Below, one piece after another: positions 1-10,294 of a stretch of DNA of 64,000 nucleotides. The DNA is from Macrostomum hystrix (lineage: Eukaryota > Platyhelminthes > Macrostomidae): contig CATNEN010000011.1 of assembly GCA_950097015.1 (NCBI GenBank), positions 6,226,001 through 6,290,000 on the forward strand, given 5' to 3'. How positions within the stretch are numbered: position 1 is the stretch's first letter; each line of letters begins with the position of its first letter. The notes beneath the pieces were generated by a model. The model was not told the origin of the DNA, ran no database searches, and worked only from the letters and a program-made list of their open reading frames with translations. The position numbers and the translations under genes are program-made.

Positions 1-119
1 GACAAGCCCCCAAGCCTTCTCTCTGCGGCTGCGCCCCAAATAAATGTGGCCTCGCCGCAGAATCGAGCTCAGGGACCTTGGTGCGAGGCAAACGCGTTAA
101 CCGCTCTGCCACCGACCGA
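1..119 (-). repeat. SINE-B head fragment (tRNA-derived)
   Basis: Read on the minus strand this begins with a tRNA-like A box (GGCAGAGCGGTTAACGCG) followed by a B-box-like stretch (GAGCTCGATTCTGC). The same head occurs at 50687-51042 and 40150-40375, so it is a dispersed SINE family, called SINE-B here. Only the head is inside the window; the body would lie to the left. Confidence 0.7.
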
Positions 120-239
120 AGGTCTGCCTTCGAGTGCTGACTTCCCCAGATCGTACAGGTTTCGAGGACACATGCAGCAGAAGTGGCGCACGCCGATTTC
201 CAACGCTAATTTCGGAGCGGACGCCCACACTGGCTAGTC

Positions 240-510
240 CATCTGGCTTTCTCAGAGTGGGCGCCGTGCGCTCTCAGTGCGCTCCGCATTTTGAAGATAA
301 TCGGCGACACACAAAAGCTTCAAGCTGGTTTTCTGCAGAGCCTGCGACTGTAATTGCTGCCACATTTAGCTTAACTGAGCTGCGAGCTTCGTTCCTTGTT
401 AAATCATACGTACCCTTTAACGCCTGGTCTCTAAATTAAGAGAATGAAATTTCCAAACAATTTTAACACCGATAGGATTTTCCGGCTAAACCGTCCAGAG
501 GAGGAGGGTA
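240..510. other. No gene seen
   Basis: Short open frames only, with no recognisable protein, splice pattern or repeat. It leads into the first tandem array. Confidence 0.4.
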
Positions 511-1223
511 TTCAAGACCGTCTTGGTGGACAATACTGACCCTAATTTAAGATATTCAAGACCGTCTTGGTGGACAATACTGAACCTAATTTAAGATGTT
601 CAAGACCGTCTTGGTGGACAATACTGACCCTAATTTAAGATGTTCAAGACCGTCTTGGTGGACAATGCTGACCCTAATTTAAGATGTTCAAGACCGTCTT
701 GGTGGACAATACTGACCCTAATTTAAGATGTTCAAGACCGTCTTGGTGGACAATACTGACCCTAATTTAAGATGTTCAAGACCGTCTTGGTGGACAATAC
801 TGACCCTAATTTAAGATGTTCAAGACCGTCTTGTGGACAATACTGACCCTAATTTAAGATGTTCAAGACCGTCTTGGTGGACAATACTGACCCTAATTTA
901 AGATGTTCAAGACCGTCTTGTGGACAATACTGACCCTTATTTAAGATGTTCAAGACCGTCTTGGTGGACAATACTGACCCTAATTTAAGATGTTCAAGAC
1001 CGTCTTGGTGGACAATACTGACCCTAATTTAAGATGTTCAAGACCGTCTTGGTGGACAATACCGATCCTATTTTATGATGTTCAAGACCGTTTTGGTGGA
1101 CAATACCGATCCTATTTTATGATGTTCAAGACCGTCTTGGTGGACAATACCGATCCTATTTTATGATGTTCAAGACCGTCTTGGTGGACAATACCGATCC
1201 TATTTTATGATGTTCAAGACTGT
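511..1223. repeat. Tandem array, ~44 bp unit, ~16 copies
   Basis: Each unit carries CAAGACCGTCTTGGTGGACA followed by ATACTGACCCTAATTTAAGATGTT. The core CAAGAC-C-GTCTTG is a perfect inverted repeat with one spacer base. Copies after about 1050 switch to a variant ending ACCGATCCTATTTTATGATG, so two subtypes are arranged in blocks. Confidence 0.93.
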
Positions 1224-1720
1224 CAGAATCTTAACAGGACTTAGAATGCCGACCCAAATTGATGACGCTAAAAACCGTTTTATTATAAAACTTTGATATG
1301 TTAACGGCACCAAGCGTTGGGACTGTTCAGTACCCACACCCACAGTTCATTGGTCACGTCATTGGATCATAAAAGCAATACGGTGCAGAGGGTACAGTAT
1401 GCGGGGCGGGTTATGTTCTACCCTGGCCTGGTTTGGTACGATTGCATGCTTACGATTTGCTAAATGCAACGCCAGTGACAACTAAAATTATTCACCCCAG
1501 CTGCTGACACTGCTTCAGCGATTGTATCGAAATGTAGTCGCAGCAGAAACAGAATTCCGTCATTTCATCGCCGCTAGAACTTCTCAGAGACCATCCGGTG
1601 CGGGCTCTCTGAGCAGCCAAGGCAGCTGGCAGCCCAGAGCGCTGATAGCTGGCTAACCGCTTGCTGAACTCCACAGCACGAGGCTGCGCCATGGTAACCA
1701 GGAGCATCAGAACCGTGGCT
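1224..1720. other. Spacer between arrays
   Basis: Unique-looking sequence without a supported gene. Confidence 0.35.
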
Positions 1721-1724
1721 AAAG

Positions 1725-2545
1725 AGAGCGAAATCGGTACTGAAGAGGGTCGAAGACTCGGGCCTTGGTCAGAAGCATCAGTACAGCAGTTGGAGGGAGC
1801 CAAATCGGTACTGAAGAGGGTGGAAGACTCGGGCCTTGGTCAGAAGCATCAGTACAGCAGTTGGAGGGAGCCAAATCGGTACTGAAGAGGGTGGAAGACT
1901 CGGGCCTTGGTCAGAAGCATCAGTACAGCAGTTGGAGGGAGCCAAATCGGTACTGAAGAGGGTGGAAGACTCGGGCCTTGGTCAGAAGCATCAGTACAGC
2001 AGTTGGAGGGAGCCAAATCGGTACTGAAGAGGGTCGAAGACTCGGGCCGTGGTCAGAAGCATCAGTACAGCAGTTGGAGGGAGCCAAATCGGTACTGAAG
2101 AGGGTCGAAGACTCGGGCCTTGGTCAGAAGCATCAGTACAGCAGTTGGAGGGAGCCAAATCGGTACTGAAGAGGGTGGAAGACTCGGGCCGTGGTCAGAA
2201 GCATCAGTACAGCAGTTGGAGGGAGCCAAATCGGTACTGAAGAGGGTGGAAGACTCGGGCCTTGGTCAGAAGCATCAGTACAGCAGTTGGAGGGAGCCAA
2301 ATCGGTACTGAAGAGGGTGGAAGACTCGGGCCTTGGTCAGAAGCATCAGTACAGCAGTTGGAGGGAGCCAAATCGGTACTGAAGAGGGTCGAAGACTCGG
2401 GCCGTGGTCAGAAGCATCAGTACAGCAGTTGGAGGGAGCCAAATCGGTACTGAAGAGGGTCGAAGACTCGGGCCTTGGTCAGAAGCATCAGTACAGCAGT
2501 TGGAGGGAGCCAAATCGGTACTGAAGAGGGTGGAAGACTCGGGCT
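1725..2545. repeat. Tandem array, 71 bp unit, ~11.5 copies
   Basis: Short frames starting every 71 bases (1765, 1836, 1907 and so on) define the period. Units differ at a few sites, for example GGGTGGAAG versus GGGTCGAAG and GGCCTTGG versus GGCCGTGG. Because 71 is not a multiple of 3, the overlapping 63-residue frames are by-products of the repeat. Confidence 0.95.
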
Positions 2546-3190
2546 CGAACTCACCTACAACCCTTTGGGTCAGCTGCGAATCGATCCTAAAGCGTGGATT
2601 GGAAGCGGCCTGATCATCCAGTTGACGCCTGAGCATTTCAGTTAGTTCATCAGACAAGAGCCAGGTGATTGAGCTAACTGTTTTTAGTAGAATAGCACTC
2701 ATTTTCGCTGCACTTACTGGCTTGTGTTTAAGGGCGGATCACAGGCTGGCACAGTGATTTACATTAGCGACCTCAGGGTACCTGCGTCTTATACCTGTAT
2801 ATCTGGCTTATGTACACTTGTAGAGATTCGAGCATTTATTGTAAAGTGTTCACGATATCAACTTGAAGATTAAAAAATGCCCTTTGTCGCAAACTAGGCC
2901 TGTTGCCTTCGAAATCTTAAATTAAGCATGACGTGACTTGGCGACAGACAAATTCTCCACTTTTACGAATAAAACTGATCAAACTTCTGTTTTTAACTAC
3001 AAGGTCGACTATACACAAAAAAGATATTATCTGAAGTATCATATGCTATTTATATTGATTACAAGAAACTGTGAAACCTCACGGCCACAGTTGATGGAAA
3101 TTAGGTGGTACTAAGTGACGTCACACCTAAAATGTTTACTTTTAGTTTTTTAATAATTATATTTTACTCTTTTTTTAGGAAACAAATTCT
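2546..3190. other. No gene seen
   Basis: AT-rich, with short frames only. It ends at the hAT-type element. Confidence 0.35.
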
Positions 3191-3200
3191 TGCAGTAAAG

Positions 3201-3551
3201 CAGGGGTCGGCAAACTTATTAGCAAGCGGGCCAAAGAGAGAACCTAAAATACGACAGCGGGACGTATTGACTGTAGAAATATGAGATAGTGGAGAGATGA
3301 AACACGGGAGAGACGAGACATGGGAGAGATGAGACAGGGGAGAGATGAGACACGGGAGAGGACAGATAAGACACGTGAGAGGAGAGATAAGACACGTGAG
3401 AGGAGAGATAAGACACAGGAGAGGAGAGATAAGAGATATGCGACAGGGAGAGATGAAACAGGATACTGCAGGTGTCGGAAGGGGCAACGGACCAGATTTG
3501 GGAGCTTCGAGGGCCGCATCTGGCACGCGGGCCGGAGTTTGCCGACCCCTG
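3201..3551. mobile_element. hAT-type non-autonomous element (MITE) with internal minisatellite
   Basis: The ends are perfect 16 bp inverted repeats: CAGGGGTCGGCAAACT at 3201-3216 and its complement at 3536-3551. The flanking octamers CAGTAAAG (3193-3200) and CAGTAAAT (3552-3559) match at 7 of 8 positions, the size expected for a hAT target duplication. CAGGGGTCGGCAAACT ends are typical of hAT elements. There is no transposase; the interior is a degenerate GAGAGGAGAGATAAGACAC-type minisatellite (about 3300-3460) and a GC-rich right arm. Confidence 0.8.
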
Positions 3552-3559
3552 CAGTAAAT

Positions 3560-3995
3560 ACTATAACCGATACTAAAATAAAAAAGGCTACATTTCGAAT
3601 AATTAAGGTCAGACTGAAGCTGCAAATTTAAAGTACTCTCGAATATTAGTCCAAATATGTAGCCGAGATTCTGTAACAAACGCCTTGCAATTAGTTTTTT
3701 TAATTATGACAGCAAAAACACATCTATGAAGTCAAACAAGCATATTATGACCAGAAAATATAGTACAATGTAGTAATAACTAACAATAAGCATGACTAGG
3801 ATTAAAACAATGACTGCAAAATATATATGTAGCAAGTCGCTAGAAAATGATGACCTATCTTTGTGACCAATTGGAGATGACTTTTATGAATAGTTATTAT
3901 TGTTATTACAGTTTTTATGACTAGTTTACAGTTCTTATGACTAATGTAAACACTTCTAAATGACCAACACAGACAATGACCAATGACCAATATAG
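3560..3995. other. No gene seen
   Basis: AT-rich spacer. Degenerate TGACCAA words near the end look like the decayed edge of the next array. Confidence 0.35.
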
Positions 3996-3999
3996 ACTA

Positions 4000-4712
4000 T
4001 TTTCAATGACCAATCTAGACACTTTACTATGACCAATCTAGACACTTTACTATGACCAATCTAGACACTTTACTATGACCAATCTAGACACTTTACTATG
4101 ACCAATCAAGACACTTTACTATGACCAATCTAGACACTTTACTATGACCAATCTAGACACTTTACTATGACCAATCTAGACACTTTACTATGACCAATCT
4201 AGAAACTTTACTATGACCAATCTAGACACTTTACTATGACCAATCTAGACACTTTACTATGACCAATCTAGAAACTTTACTATGACCAATCTAGACACTT
4301 TACTATGACCAATCAAGACACTTTACTATGACCAATCAAGACACTTTACTATGACCTATCAAGACACTTTACTATGACCAATCAAGACACTTTACTATGA
4401 CCAATCTAGACACTTTACTATGACCAATCTAGAAACTTTACTATGACCAATCTAGACACTTTACTATGACCAATCTAGACACTTTACTATGACCAATCTA
4501 GACACTTTACTATGACCAATCTAGACACTTTACTATGACCAATCTAGACACTTTACTATGACCAATCTAGAAACTTTACTATGACCAATCAAGACACTTT
4601 ACTATGACCAATCAAGACACTTTACTATGACCTATCAAGACACTACTATGACCAATCAAGACACTTTACTATGACCAATCTAGACACTTTACTATGACCA
4701 ATCTAGACACTT
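4000..4712. repeat. Tandem array, 23 bp unit, ~31 copies
   Basis: The unit is TTTACTATGACCAATCTAGA plus CAC. Variants (TCTAGAAAC, TCAAGACAC, GACCTATC) occur in a repeating order: the rare GACCTATC variant appears at about 4353 and 4629, 276 bp or 12 units apart. Confidence 0.95.
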
Positions 4713-5387
4713 ATTAATAACCACTATGGAAACCTAGACAAAGACCTATATGAACCAATAAAGACCTATAAAGAATGAAGACATAAAACACTTCTATAAA
4801 AAGTGTGTGACTAGAAGTTTAGCAACTGATATCATTAAGTTGAAAAGGAAAAACATTAAAAGGAAAAACAGCAATCCTCAAAATGGTCAGGCTAACAATG
4901 GTCAGTGAGTCGGAAATAAAAAAGACGATTTTACAAAGACAATGCGTCAAAAAGCAGGGAAAATTGCACAACAGCTGACAGAATAACAATATTGTCTTGT
5001 AAAAAAAATGGTTGCTGTCCTTTGAAACAAAAAATAATAAAAAGCAATCAGGCCAGGCAAGATACTTCAGTACACTTTAAATTTCTAATTAAAAGTGCCG
5101 GTTATAGTCAGGGCAAGGAATGGACAATAGGAAAGTTAGAAGCTTAGAAATCGAGAGAAAACTTAAAACAGCTATGATATAAAGCGAAAAACACTCAGTT
5201 AAACTTTTAAAACAAAAACAAAAACGAGACCAGTCAATTGAGGCTTCCTTTCAAGCTTAGAGCATGTATAGAGCTCGAGTCTTCTTACTCAAAGGTTATA
5301 TTTTTCTAGGAAATACAGGGAATCTAAGACAAAAATATTATGAGCTACAGCTTTCACCGAATAATTCTTAGGGAAATCCCAGTCTAT
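4713..5387. other. No gene seen
   Basis: AT-rich spacer without a supported feature. Confidence 0.35.
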
Positions 5388-5970
5388 CAATCAAAAAAGG
5401 GGAATCCCAGTCTGCTAATCAGTGATAAAAAGGGGAATCCCAGCCTGCTAATCAGTGATAAAAAGGGGAATCCCAGTCTGCTAATCATGATAAAAAGGGG
5501 AATCCCAGTCTGCTAATCAGTGATAAAAAGGGGAATCCCAGTCTGCTAACCAGTGATAAAAATGGGAATCCCAGTCTGCTAATCATGATAAAAAGGGGAA
5601 TCCCAGTCTGCTAATCAGTGATAAAAAGGGGAATCCCAGTCTGCTAATCAGTGATAAAGGGGAATCCCAGCCTGCTAATCAGTGATAAAAAGGGGAATCC
5701 CAGTCTGCTAATCAGTGATAAAAGGGGAATCCCTCTCTGCAAATCAGTGATAAAAAGGGGAATCCCAGTCTACAAATCAGTGATAGCTACATGATTGAGC
5801 AAAGGGAGATCCCAGTCTACCAATCAACCAATCAAAAGGAGAATCCCAGTCTGCTAATCAGTGATAAAATAGGAATCTGAGTATAAAAATCAGTGATAAA
5901 AAGGGAAATCCCAGTTCACGACCAGTGATTTAAAAGGGAAATCCCAGTTCACGACCAGTGATTTAAAAGG
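5388..5970. repeat. Tandem array, ~33 bp unit, ~17 copies
   Basis: The unit is AAAAAGGGGAATCCCAGTCT followed by GCTAATCAGTGAT, with small indels. Copies degrade toward the right, where GGGAAATCCCAGTTCACGAC variants appear. Confidence 0.92.
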
Positions 5971-6080
5971 GAAATCCCCGACCTTCATAACACAATCAAC
6001 GCGGGCAGTCCCAGTGTACTACAGAGAATCCCAATCGACGCGCAAGACTGGGAAATCCCTGCCGCGGGTGCCAGACCGGA

Positions 6081-6872
6081 TCACAGAGCGGTCCGCTCCG
6101 GATGCATGCAGGAGGCGTAGGACGGCGGCATTGTGGTGGACACGTCCTCCCAGGGCCCGCTGCTGTCATGCTGGCCGCTCCTCTGCCCGCCGGCTGCCCG
6201 TCCGCCGTACCTGGAGCCGCCGCCGCCGCCACGTCGAACAAAGATTGGCCGTCTGGAGCCGGGCGAGCTGCCAACACCGCAGGCGTAGCCACCGCCACCG
6301 GCGCCTCCTCCTCCGCCGCCGCCGCCAGCACCGAAGCTCAGCGCTGGCTCCAACTCGGCGATAGAAGCTCCGGCAGGATGTCCGCCGCTGCCGCTGGCGC
6401 TGGCGCTGCCGCCCACGCAGCCGTTGCTGCACCAGCGGCATCTCTGACCTTGCTGCTGCTGACGACGGCGTCTCTGCTGTTGGTCGTCTCCTAGAGGCGG
6501 CGGCCGCTGCATGTACCACTGGTCCTCCTCGCCCTGTTCGCGCCGACCGTCAGGACTGACGGGTCGCCGGCAGCAGCGGCGCATACAGGCCACACGCTGG
6601 CGCCGGAACACGCTGTCCAGAGCCAGGGCCAGTAGCACAATTAGACCGGCGCCAAGCACTGCCACAAACACATGAGTCTGCGAGATCTCCGTCAGAGCTC
6701 CGCCGCCTCCGCCTTCTCCTCCTCGACTGTGGCCGCCCGACTCGGTGATTGAAATCGCGGGCGAAGGAGTCGAAGATGAAGCTGGCGATGAAGAGACAGG
6801 CATTGTTGCGCTGACATTGGCGACTGCAGTATCAGCAGCGGGTGCGCGACTGACGGACACCAGCGACACCAT
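6081..6872 (-). CDS. Putative single-pass membrane protein with Gly-rich tail and PPxY motif
   Basis: Single open frame of 263 residues from ATG at 6872; a frame-extending GTG just upstream is not taken as the start. Visible in order: a Ser/Thr/Ala-rich N-terminal segment (about 1-66), one hydrophobic span (about 67-89, HVFVAVLGAGLIVLLALALD), a basic cysteine cluster (CMRRCCRR, about 96-103) of the kind often palmitoylated next to a membrane, Arg/Gln runs, long Gly runs, and PPSY at 249-252, a WW-domain ligand type. Base composition is GC-rich and unlike the AT-rich flanks. I do not recognise a family. With no clear N-terminal signal peptide, an N-out topology is inference. It may be the last exon of a longer gene, and low complexity means a non-coding GC-rich stretch is not excluded. 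Confidence 0.5.
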   Translation of the reverse strand: MVSLVSVSRAPAADTAVANVSATMPVSSSPASSSTPSPAISITESGGHSRGGEGGGGGALTEISQTHVFVAVLGAGLIVLLALALDSVFRRQRVACMRRCCRRPVSPDGRREQGEEDQWYMQRPPPLGDDQQQRRRRQQQQGQRCRWCSNGCVGGSASASGSGGHPAGASIAELEPALSFGAGGGGGGGGAGGGGYACGVGSSPGSRRPIFVRRGGGGGSRYGGRAAGGQRSGQHDSSGPWEDVSTTMPPSYASCMHPERTAL

Positions 6873-6990
6873 CACTGCAGTGGCCTGTCACAATACTGGC
6901 TGGCCTAGGACAGCAAAAAACTGGAGCCGCCGGCTTCTGGCCGAACTGACGACACAGCCTTGAAAACAATGTGGAGTATAATCAGCGGAT

Positions 6991-7395
6991 AGATTAGCAA
7001 TCCATTTTAAAACTACACCTGTGCGCATAGACTAGCAATCCATTATTATACTACACCTGTGCGCATAGACTAGCAATCCATTCTTATCCTACACCTGTGC
7101 GCATAGACTAGCAATCCATTATTATCCTACACCTGTGCGCATAGACTAGCAATCCATTCTTATCCTACACCTGTGCGCATAGACTAGCAATCCATTCTTA
7201 TCCTACACCTGTGCGCATAGACTAGCAATCCATTCTTATCCTACACCTGTGCGCATAGACTAGCAATCCATTATTATCCTACACCTGTGCGCATAGACTA
7301 GCAATCCATTCTTATCCTACACCTGTGCGCATAGACTAGCAATCCATTCTTATCCTACACCTGTGCGCATAGACTAGCAATCCACTTAAATTCTA
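6991..7395. repeat. Tandem array, 38 bp unit, ~10 copies
   Basis: The unit is TAGCAATCCATTCTTATCCT followed by ACACCTGTGCGCATAGAC. It is well conserved, with a TTATTAT versus TTCTTAT alternation. It lies about 120 bp upstream of the putative membrane-protein start on the minus strand. Confidence 0.95.
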
Positions 7396-8045
7396 CATTT
7401 TAAACAAACGCCATAGCAACTCACCCTCGGGTAAGGCAAAATCAGATAAAAAGAAAGGACAGGTAAGAAATTTAGCTGTCTGGCAAAGCGCCGGGTTACA
7501 TTCAAGCAAGCATTTTATCCGAGTCTATTCCTTGTCGTTTTTCATCATTGACGAATGGGATAACGTCGAATGGGAATTTTCCGAGCATGGATAGAAGGGC
7601 TTGTTAGGAAAGATAGAATTTATCTGTGCGTTTTTATATTAAAAAATCTAAAAGCAGACAGGAGGCAGAATTGAGGCGAAGAAACGAGGAGTCAGTCAGA
7701 TGTTCCTTTCAAGCAGTCGCTGCATGGAGACAAGACGGGCACAGGGCATCCTTTTATCCCTGGATTTCTATCCCCAGTGTCCACACCCAATTTCCCCTCT
7801 TTTGCAAAGCTGAGGGCCTAGCAATGATGCAGCCTCGCAGCTTTCAAAAAAGACGATTTAAATTTTGAAATGCTACCTGCCCCAACCAGAAAATCTCCCC
7901 AAAGGATTGGAACCCTATAGGTACAGGCTTGGAATGAATTCCTATGTTTGTGTGGATAAGATGCGGATAAGTTCAGAAGCGGAAACAGGATTTAAAGTTC
8001 ATTGCCTTCTACTCTTAGAGATAACTATATATTTCAAGGTCAACT
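7396..8045. other. No gene seen
   Basis: Contains open frames of 60-80 codons without recognisable similarity. Confidence 0.35.
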
Positions 8046-8046
8046 G

Positions 8047-8713
8047 AGTCAATGAGTAAATGAGTGAGTGAGTGTGTGAGTGAATGAGTGGGTGAGTGAG
8101 TGAGTGAGTGCGTGAGTGAGTGAGTGAGTGAGTGTTTGAGTGAATGAGAGAGTGAGTGAGTGAGTGAGTGAGTGAGTGAGTGACTGAGTGAGTGAGTGAG
8201 TGAGTGAGTAAGTGAGTTAGTGAGTGAGTGGGTGAGTGAGTGAGTGAGTGAGTGACTGAGTGAGTGAGTGAGTGAGTGAGTGAGTGAGTGAGTGAGTGAG
8301 TGAGTGAGTGACTGACTGACTGAGTGAGTAAGTGAGTGACGGGGTGAGTGAGTGAGTGAGTGAGTTAGTGAGTGACTGAGTGAGTGAGTGACTGAGTGAG
8401 TAAGTGAGTTAGTGAGTGACGGGGTGAGTGAGTGAGTGACTGAGTGACTGAGTGAGTGAGTGAGTGAGTGAGTGAGTGAGTGAGTGACTGAGTGAGTGAG
8501 TGAGTGAGTGAGTGAGTGAGTGAGTGAGTGACTGAGTGAGTAAGTGAGTTAGTGAGTGAGTGAGTGACTGAGTGAGTAAGTGAGTTAGTGAGTGAGTGAG
8601 TGAGTGAGTGAGTGAGTGAGTTAGTGAGTGAGTGAGTGAGTTAGTGAGTGCGTGAGTGAGTTAGTGAGTGAGTGAGTGAGTGAGTGAGTGAGTGAGTGAG
8701 TGAGTGAGTGAGT
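8047..8713. repeat. (GAGT)n microsatellite, ~665 bp
   Basis: Long tetranucleotide array with interspersed GACT, GTTAGT, GTAAGT and GACGGG variants. Some variants recur as blocks (GAGTAAGTGAGTTAGTGAGT), so it has partly grown by multi-unit duplication. Confidence 0.97.
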
Positions 8714-9189
8714 AAATTAATGAAAGAGATAGGTTTGAGTCTGTGAAGGACACGAAGCTCCGAAAAGCAGGGTGATAGTGTCTGTTAGAGACAGCTTCAG
8801 TAACACAGGCAGACAGGTAAATAAATTTGATAAAATGTTTTGAACTGAGGGTCAGAAAAAAATGATTAGACTGATAAAGACAAAACAGAGAGATGCAATA
8901 GAAAATGTGGGATTTTTCCAGAATGAAAAATGCTGGCAAACACCTGCCCACCACCCAACTAGATAATTTCCAATGACCATCTAAAACTAGCATCTTCTAA
9001 AAGAAAAACGATGAAATAAATAAGAAGCAATCACTTATAAATAACAGGTTAGTGAATAATATTTACGGTTTTTTACTTTCAAATTACATGCAATTGTGAG
9101 TTGTTATTAAACAATAAATTAACCAGTCTGTGTTGCATAAATATTTTCTCGCGTTTATTCAGTTGAGTATACACCCTGTAAAAAATTCG

Positions 9190-9595
9190 GCTGCTTCTAC
9201 GGCGGGTTTTTTGTGCAAAATAGGAGTGGAATCTACCAAAATCCCCCCTATCTCGCAAGAGTTAAAGAAACCACCCAGGAAGCAGCCGATGTAGCCGTAA
9301 ATTGTGCGGAAACCGCCGAAGAATCACCCGAACCAGTGGCCCATGGGACAACCAGAGAATTATTTACGGGCGATTCCTCGGCGGTTTCTGAGCATGGAAT
9401 CTTCCGAACTGGAGGATTCTTTGGGTGATTCCAATTCGCCACCAAGAAGCACCGAGAAAACGCCCAGTTGGGTAGATTCTAAGCATGGAATCATCCGATT
9501 GGTATGTTTCCAGCGTTCGGCTGTTTCTTTTTCTGGAAACACCGCAGATTCCAACTGGAATCACCCAAAGAAACATCCCTATTTTTTTTAGCGGG
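9190..9595. repeat. Cluster of nested inverted repeats (foldback-like)
   Basis: 9309-9325 (GAAACCGCCGAAGAATC) pairs with 9372-9388 with one mismatch; 9415-9432 (GATTCTTTGGGTGATTCC) pairs with 9557-9574; 9548-9563 is itself a dyad (GATTCCA-AC-TGGAATC). The words GCATGGAATC and GGAATC recur. It looks like a decayed foldback or MITE-like element; no transposase or clear target duplication was found. Confidence 0.5.
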
Positions 9596-9845
9596 CAGTA
9601 ACAAAAGTGCAGATCTAGAATAATGTTTTATTGATCTCGCGTATAAACGAATTACAAGCTTGCAATAAGCAGTGTTTTTTAAGACAAAGCAATCAACAAA
9701 TTGGTGTATCGAGAGACTCAAAAAACTTTTTTGAGATGGGATTGATCTCAGGTATGGGACACTACTTAATCGATGATTTGGGTCAAACTAACTAAAAAAA
9801 CAAATTTCCTTTCTGGGCTCATAGCAACAACTAATTTATCAGTAA

Positions 9846-10015
9846 AACTGAATTTATCTACCAGTAGACTGAACTTATCTACCAGTAAGACTGAACTTAT
9901 CTACCAGTAAGACTGAACTTATCTACCAGTAAGACTGAACTTATCTACCAGTAAGACTGAACTTATCTACCAGTAGAGTGAACTTATCTACCAGTAGAGT
10001 GAACTTATCTACTAG
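9846..10015. repeat. Tandem array, ~22 bp unit, ~8 copies
   Basis: The unit is GAACTTATCTACCAGTAAGA plus CT, with AGAGT and AGACT end variants. Confidence 0.93.
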
Positions 10016-10034
10016 TGATTATATAAAGTAACAA

Positions 10035-10040
10035 TTTATT
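10035..10040 (-). promoter_or_regulatory. Candidate polyadenylation signal of the myosin light chain gene
   Basis: AATAAA on the minus strand, about 255 bases after the light-chain stop codon. Chosen by motif and distance only. Confidence 0.35.
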
Positions 10041-10294
10041 AACTCACAGAGAGTTCAAACAAATTTTTTCTTATAGAAAGTTAATAACAAACGTAAAATT
10101 CGGAAAGGCAGCCTACACGATATGTATCGAAAAAAACACAAAATAAAATGAGCCGGCAATAGTGTAGTGAGCTGGTTGAGAGTTACAAAGAAGGCGGAGG
10201 TGGGTACTACAGAAACACCACACGAAAATAACAGCTTAATTAGAATGGGACTTCAGCAGGTCAGGTGTGAATAGTTTCAATCCGAATTGGGCAA

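Noticed and set aside
4000-4712. CRISPR-like regular repeats
   Set aside because: Units are contiguous with no unique spacers and the DNA is animal.
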